Source: Gordonia asplenii (GTDB lineage: Bacteria; Actinomycetota; Actinomycetes; Mycobacteriales; Mycobacteriaceae). Taken from it: 64,000 nucleotides of DNA. Each line of letters begins with the position of its first letter. The first letter of the stretch is position 1. Positions 60,394-64,000 of this stretch are shown piece after piece. Under the pieces are notes generated by a model that saw nothing but the letters and a program-made list of their open reading frames with translations, made no database searches and was not told the origin of the DNA. The DNA lies in the NCBI RefSeq assembly GCF_012933505.1, contig NZ_JABBNB010000016.1, forward strand, positions 1 through 64,000, read 5' to 3'. The translations under genes and the position numbers were made by a program.

Positions 60394-60960
60394 TCACGGC
60401 TCCAGCACTGGTTCGCCGGTCGTGGACCGGAGTTGATGCAATGTCGACCGGGCGCGGTGGGCCGCGGTCCAGGTGGGATCGAGATGGTCGACCGCCGGCT
60501 CGATCAACACTGTTTCGGCACCCCAGGTGGTCGGGTCGACCCGCAGGTAGCGGTGCGGGAGTTCGTGGCGCGGCCCCGCGGGGCGGCCGAGTCGGAAGAA
60601 CTTGCGCGTCAAGCCGTGGAACCACAGCAACACGAAGGCGCTGCCGGTGAGCTGCACCGAACCTTCGTGCAGTCCGGCCACGACCCTGTTGACCGTCGTC
60701 GGCGAGACAAGTGCGCGCAGTGCCTGCCAGCCGGTGCGGAAGTGGACGGCACAGTCGGGCGTTTCGGTGCGTCCGCGAAAGGATCGGATTCGGCGTCGCG
60801 GCGCGTCGAACTCCCATACCTGACTGACCGTCTCGCCTGCGGACATCTGGAAGGTGAGTGTGCGGGTGATCTGTGAACGCAGTGCCGGGTGGATGCGTGA
60901 TGCGGCCGACATGACCCGTCCCAGACTCCACAGCAACGCGGCGAGTACGTGGTCAGCCAC
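60394..60960 (-). CDS. SCP2-like sterol/lipid-carrier domain protein
   Basis: The 188 residues start at GTG 60960, overlapping the stop of the enoyl-CoA hydratase by 8 bp (GTGGCTGA). The central part (FQMSAGETVSQVWEFDAP, DCAVHFRTGWQALRALVSPT, VVAGLHEGSVQLTGSAFVLL) has the strand and helix pattern of SCP2 sterol-carrier domains, which bind acyl-CoAs or sterols in a tunnel. The C-terminus is Pro/Arg-rich. The overlap with the hydratase suggests it presents the substrate to that enzyme. A much longer upstream open frame is the antisense reading of the hydratase gene and was dropped. Confidence 0.65.
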   Translation of the reverse strand: MADHVLAALLWSLGRVMSAASRIHPALRSQITRTLTFQMSAGETVSQVWEFDAPRRRIRSFRGRTETPDCAVHFRTGWQALRALVSPTTVNRVVAGLHEGSVQLTGSAFVLLWFHGLTRKFFRLGRPAGPRHELPHRYLRVDPTTWGAETVLIEPAVDHLDPTWTAAHRARSTLHQLRSTTGEPVLEP

Positions 60961-61945
60961 GTCGCGGCGCTCCGGGCGCAACCGATTCCGGTGTGCCGGT
61001 GGCACGTCCGCGCACCAGGGCTTCGGCGTAGCCGCCTGCTCGGTAGATCGGTAGCTCACCGTCGCGGCTGGTCTCGGCCAGATAGTCGAGCATGATCTGC
61101 TGCGCCTCGCGTTGTGGCAGGGATGCGAGGAACTCGGTGCGCTCGGCTCGCAGGCCGGCCCGCTGGCCGCGGGTAACCCCTGCCGCCACGGCTCGCTTGA
61201 CGGCACCGATCGCCCGCGGGGGCCGCGAGGCGAGTCGGCGGGCCTGGAGGACCGCGGTCTCGATGAGCTCGTCGGCGGGTACTTGAGCGTCGACGACCCC
61301 AAGACGCACCGCGTCGGGTCCGATGAGCGGCGCGCCCTCAAGGATCAGGAGCCGAGCCTTGTGGGGACCGACGAGTGCGCTGAGTCGCTGGGTTCCGCCC
61401 GCCCCCGGAGCGAATCCGAGCAGCACCTCGAGATGGCCGATCATATGGTCGCCCTCGGCCATCAGCCGGACGTCGCACGCCCACGCGATCTCAGCGCCGA
61501 GTCCGAGTGCGGATCCGTTGAGCGCCGCCACGTAGATCGTCTGACCGGTGCTCATTCGATCCAGGGTCCGGTGCATCTCGTCCAGTTGGATCGCGCCGGT
61601 CATCGGAGTCTTGGCGGTCATGAATCGGGTCGCCCGATTTGTGTTCAGCACGCGCGCCAGACGGACCACGACGCCCATGACGCGTCGATTGAGGGGCGGG
61701 ACGGCTGAGCCGTCCTGCTGCAGCCAGGCCAGGTCCGCGTGGCTGATGAATCTCGTCGGGTGCGTCCCGGTCAGAACGACGGCGCGCCAGCGCGGATCTC
61801 GATCGATCGCCGCGACGAACGCCGCGAACTCAGCGGCGGCATCGCGGCCGAACAGACCGTGTTCGTCGGTGTGGAGGTAGGCCAGGAGGACTCCTCCGCC
61901 GAGATCCTCCGTGCGTATCGACCGTGAAGTGTGCGCGTTAACCAT
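60953..61945 (-). CDS. Enoyl-CoA hydratase/isomerase-family protein
   Basis: The 330 residues start at ATG 61945; a TTG at 61951 is also in frame. Crotonase motifs are the oxyanion-hole strand WRAVVLTGTHPTRFISHADL, the second NGSALGLGAEIAWACDVRLM, and the catalytic-loop Glu in GHLEVLLGFAPGAGGTQRL. The protein is longer than the usual 260 residues because of an insertion near 90-130 (RLARVLNTNRATRFMTAKTP). It probably hydrates or isomerises an unsaturated acyl-CoA. It is divergent from a TetR and coupled to the SCP2-like gene. Confidence 0.87.
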   Translation of the reverse strand: MVNAHTSRSIRTEDLGGGVLLAYLHTDEHGLFGRDAAAEFAAFVAAIDRDPRWRAVVLTGTHPTRFISHADLAWLQQDGSAVPPLNRRVMGVVVRLARVLNTNRATRFMTAKTPMTGAIQLDEMHRTLDRMSTGQTIYVAALNGSALGLGAEIAWACDVRLMAEGDHMIGHLEVLLGFAPGAGGTQRLSALVGPHKARLLILEGAPLIGPDAVRLGVVDAQVPADELIETAVLQARRLASRPPRAIGAVKRAVAAGVTRGQRAGLRAERTEFLASLPQREAQQIMLDYLAETSRDGELPIYRAGGYAEALVRGRATGTPESVAPGAPRRG

Positions 61946-61951
61946 CGTCAA

Positions 61952-61980
61952 CCCCTAGTGGAACTTCGTTACAGTAGGGG
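61952..61980. promoter_or_regulatory. Dyad in the divergent TetR/hydratase promoter
   Basis: CCCCTA (61952-61957) and TAGGGG (61975-61980) are separated by 17 nt; further matches flank the arms. It lies between the starts of the crotonase and the TetR gene and is a candidate operator. Confidence 0.55.
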
Positions 61981-62028
61981 AGACGCTATCCTGTGGCGTC
62001 GTATCTGGCAAGCAGTTGAAAGGCAGTG

Positions 62029-62748
62029 ATGACTGGCTCCTCAAGGCTCAGTCGCGACCAGGCCACCTCGCGGCTGGTCGCGGCTGCCGCCGACATCCTG
62101 GCCGCGGAGGGCCCCGGTGCGGTCAAGGCGCGGACCGTCGCGCAAGCCGCGTCCGTGTCGACGAGTGCGGTCTACCATCACGTCGGCGGGATTCCGGAGC
62201 TCTTTCAAGCGGTGGCCGATCGCGGATTCGAAGAACTCGCGGAGAAGTTCAGCGCGGTTCCCCGGACCGACGATCCGGTGGCGGATCTGTTTCGGCACGC
62301 GCTGGCGGCGCGGGGGTTCGCGATGGCGAGTCCGCATCTGTACGACCTGATGTTCGGATTGTCGACGCGTGGCACATACCGTCCGACCGCGGCAAACGAA
62401 CCTGATCGGCGGTCGGCGTCGTTCCGGCTCGCCTACGGTCACCTCCGTAGCGTGTGTGAACGAGTCCACGACGCTGGTCGAGTGCGCGCGACGACCGACG
62501 TGACGTCTGTGGCCGACCAGCTCTGGGCGGCGGTGCACGGCTTCGTCACCCTGGAGCTCGCCGGCCATTTCGTGCAGCACCTCGACCCGGTGCGTGAGGT
62601 GCTCACGCCGATGACGGTCAATATCCTCGTCGGAGAAGGGGATTCGCGGGCATCCGCCCAGGCGTCGCACGCACAGGTCATGCTGTGCGATGCCGGGGAC
62701 GGGGATCAGCGTGAGAACGCCGACAGCTCGGCGACGAACCTCTCGTGA
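62029..62748 (+). CDS. TetR-family regulator
   Basis: The 239 residues start at ATG 62029 (GTG 62026 is also open). The helix-turn-helix is KARTVAQAASVSTSAVYHHV, following the first helix TSRLVAAAADILAAEGP. The C-terminal domain matches the TetR_C_33-type WHG region (SPHLYDLMFGLSTRGTYRPT), common in actinobacterial lipid regulators. It is divergent from the crotonase/SCP2 pair. The 3' 43 bp overlap the end of the convergent alpha/beta hydrolase gene. Confidence 0.87.
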   Translation: MTGSSRLSRDQATSRLVAAAADILAAEGPGAVKARTVAQAASVSTSAVYHHVGGIPELFQAVADRGFEELAEKFSAVPRTDDPVADLFRHALAARGFAMASPHLYDLMFGLSTRGTYRPTAANEPDRRSASFRLAYGHLRSVCERVHDAGRVRATTDVTSVADQLWAAVHGFVTLELAGHFVQHLDPVREVLTPMTVNILVGEGDSRASAQASHAQVMLCDAGDGDQRENADSSATNLS

Positions 62749-63548
62749 TGCTGGAATACTCCGCCGTGGCCCGCGTCGGGGTACAGAACTAGCCGTGCGT
62801 CGTTGAGTCGATAGGCCAGCTCGATGGAGCCCCGGGTGGCCAACATGCGGTCGTCCTCGCCATTGGCGACCAAGGCTGGTCCGGTGAACATCGACAGATC
62901 CATCGGAGATCGACGCCCCCACCTACTGATCGCGAGGAGTTGGGCCGCAGCGGCCCGCAGGGTCGTTCTCGGCACGCGGTCGGTCTGCCGCTCGCCGATG
63001 CGGGCCATGTAGTCGAGTGCTGCGTCTCGGCCGGCTCGTGTCCTGGTGAAGAACAGGCGTGGCTTGGGATCCCGCAGCCTCATCGCGCTCAGGGCCGTAT
63101 CGGTGACCAGCCTGCGATTGAGCGTCCCGACGCCTTTGAAACCGGACGGCCCGGTGCCGGCCAGAGCGATGCGGCGGACCAATCCGGGGTTCTCGAGCGC
63201 GACGACCTGCGCGACGAACCCGCCCAGCGAAAAGCCGAACAAATCGACCGGGGTCAGGCCGAGTGCGCGAATGAAGGCGACCGCGTCGTCGGCCATCGCG
63301 CCCACGGTCGTCGGCACTCGCCCCCGGCTTCCGCCGACACCGCGGTTGTCGAAGACGATGACATGTCGATGTGCGGCGATGCCGTCCAGAACGCGAGGAT
63401 CCCAGTCGTCGATCGTCGCGGTGAAGTGGTGCAAGAACACCAGAGGTATCCCGGTCGGGGCGCCGAACACACGGTAGGCGAACCTCGTGCCCGCGGCCGC
63501 GACATAGCGCGTTGGCGCCGTGATGGAGGTTTCCGTCGTGCTCGTCAT
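62706..63548 (-). CDS. Alpha/beta hydrolase
   Basis: A 280-residue hydrolase with a complete catalytic set. The nucleophile elbow is LFGFSLGGFVAQV (Ser in G-x-S-x-G), the acid is in ANGEDDRMLATRG and the His is in YPDAGHGGVFQHHE. The oxyanion motif HHFTATIDDWDP is at about 40-51. It fits the haloperoxidase/esterase-like branch. Its 5' end overlaps the stop of the MDR gene (ATGA), so they share a transcript. The 3' end overlaps the convergent TetR gene by 43 bp. Confidence 0.9.
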   Translation of the reverse strand: MTSTTETSITAPTRYVAAAGTRFAYRVFGAPTGIPLVFLHHFTATIDDWDPRVLDGIAAHRHVIVFDNRGVGGSRGRVPTTVGAMADDAVAFIRALGLTPVDLFGFSLGGFVAQVVALENPGLVRRIALAGTGPSGFKGVGTLNRRLVTDTALSAMRLRDPKPRLFFTRTRAGRDAALDYMARIGERQTDRVPRTTLRAAAAQLLAISRWGRRSPMDLSMFTGPALVANGEDDRMLATRGSIELAYRLNDARLVLYPDAGHGGVFQHHERFVAELSAFSR

Positions 63549-64000
63549 CGGGTGATCACGATCTTGCCGTTGGCCTTGCCCTGCTCCACATAGGACATGG
63601 CCTCCAGCGTGTCGTCGAAGTCGAACGTCCGATCCAGCACCGGCCGCAGGGTTCCGGCGTCGTAGAGTCGGGCGAGCGTCTTCAGCGCAGCGCCGTCGGC
63701 CCGCATGAAGAAGAACGAGTAACGGACTCCGAGCTTCTTGGCGCGGGATCGGATTCGACGGCTCAGCAACGCCATCGCGGGTTTGAGCACAGGCTTTCCG
63801 AGCTGGGCGGCGAACGCCGGGTCGGGTGGGCCGACCACGCTGATCGCGAGGCCGCCGGGTTTCAAGACGGTCAGCGACTTCTCGAGGCTGCCGGTGCCCA
63901 GTGAGTCGAGTACGACGTCGTACCCTGCGATCACCTCGGTGAAATCTTGTTTCGTGTAGTCCACGACTTCGTCGGCGCCCAGATCTCGTACCTTTGCGAT
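63545..64000 (-). CDS. MDR-family NADP-dependent oxidoreductase (partial, cut by window edge)
   Basis: Only the C-terminal ~150 residues are inside the window; the frame continues past 64000 (IAKVRDLGADEVVDYTKQDF before VIAGYDVVLDSLGTGSLEKS). The piece is the end of the Rossmann domain and the return to the GroES-like fold, closing with the typical AMSYVEQGKANGKIVITR. No zinc-site residues are seen. This is characteristic of quinone oxidoreductase-like MDRs that reduce enones. The stop overlaps the start of the alpha/beta hydrolase gene (ATGA). Confidence 0.9.
   Translation of the reverse strand: MAKVRDLGADEVVDYTKQDFTEVIAGYDVVLDSLGTGSLEKSLTVLKPGGLAISVVGPPDPAFAAQLGKPVLKPAMALLSRRIRSRAKKLGVRYSFFFMRADGAALKTLARLYDAGTLRPVLDRTFDFDDTLEAMSYVEQGKANGKIVITR

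Noticed and set aside
60961..61341. N-terminal extension of the SCP2-like frame
   Set aside because: It lies antisense-like within the crotonase gene and is Ser/Pro/Arg-rich without similarity to the domain.

Overview
The window is high-GC DNA with dense, short-spaced operons and frequent ATGA/GTGA overlaps. It looks like a mycolic-acid actinobacterium of the order Mycobacteriales. A Gordonia-like genome is my best guess, from general resemblance rather than any database match. The supporting genes are an HspR/HAIR-controlled dnaK operon, an iniB-iniA-iniC cluster, a mycothiol-dependent isomerase-type DinB protein, a mycobacterial-type qcrB and many lipid and acyl-CoA genes. No tRNA, rRNA, CRISPR array, prophage or transposase is visible.

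Layout. 0.1-5.3 kb: an SDR-like protein, an ArsR/SRPBCC pair with a clear operator, kynureninase, a small helical protein, a repeat-bearing spacer, a tiny His-rich lipoprotein and an EthD-like protein. 5.5-11.8 kb: the dnaK-grpE-dnaJ-hspR operon behind two HAIR operators, a membrane protein, and four tandem copies of a ~208-bp hairpin-forming repeat. 12-15.8 kb: a flavohaemoglobin-like protein, an amidohydrolase, and soxR with its own SoxR box. 15.9-23.5 kb: an amino-acid catabolic group (class III aminotransferase, CoA-acylating semialdehyde dehydrogenase, PucR regulator, APC permease with a stress-protein tail, UspA protein). 23.8-25.2 kb: an SPFH protein with a ribbon-helix-helix partner, then 87-bp tandem repeats. 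25.2-35.6 kb: the ini locus, made of a LuxR-type ATPase regulator, a membrane-anchored Hsp70-like protein, the Gly/Ala-rich IniB and two dynamin-like GTPases. 35.7-40.1 kb: two small membrane proteins with a qcrB that has no qcrC or qcrA beside it, then a divergent MarR/MFS pair. 40.3-42.5 kb: a PucR/CdaR-type regulator and a DinB-fold isomerase. 42.7-49.6 kb: a hydantoinase/ketone-carboxylase-like operon (HyuB, HyuA, an 88-residue protein), a TetR and a divergent acyl-CoA ligase. Identical TAAGCA-N2-TGCTTA sites lie on both sides of the TetR gene. 49.6-56.9 kb: a carotenoid-desaturase-like flavoprotein, a DUF3556-like membrane protein, an acyl-CoA synthetase, a GT-C glycosyltransferase and an MpaB/DUF2236 oxygenase. 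57-64 kb: a TetR, a repeat-rich spacer, a DsrE protein, a linalool-dehydratase/isomerase-like protein, an SCP2-like/enoyl-CoA hydratase pair with a divergent TetR, an alpha/beta hydrolase and a partial MDR oxidoreductase.

The least ordinary items are four. (i) The LinD-like protein keeps the paired catalytic cysteines but has Trp where LinD has His129. (ii) The locus at 42.7-49.6 kb resembles an acetophenone-carboxylase/3-oxoacid-CoA-ligase module. (iii) A 68-residue lipoprotein precursor has a mature part that is more than one third histidine. (iv) The ini locus has acquired a surface-tethered Hsp70-like ATPase beside its regulator.
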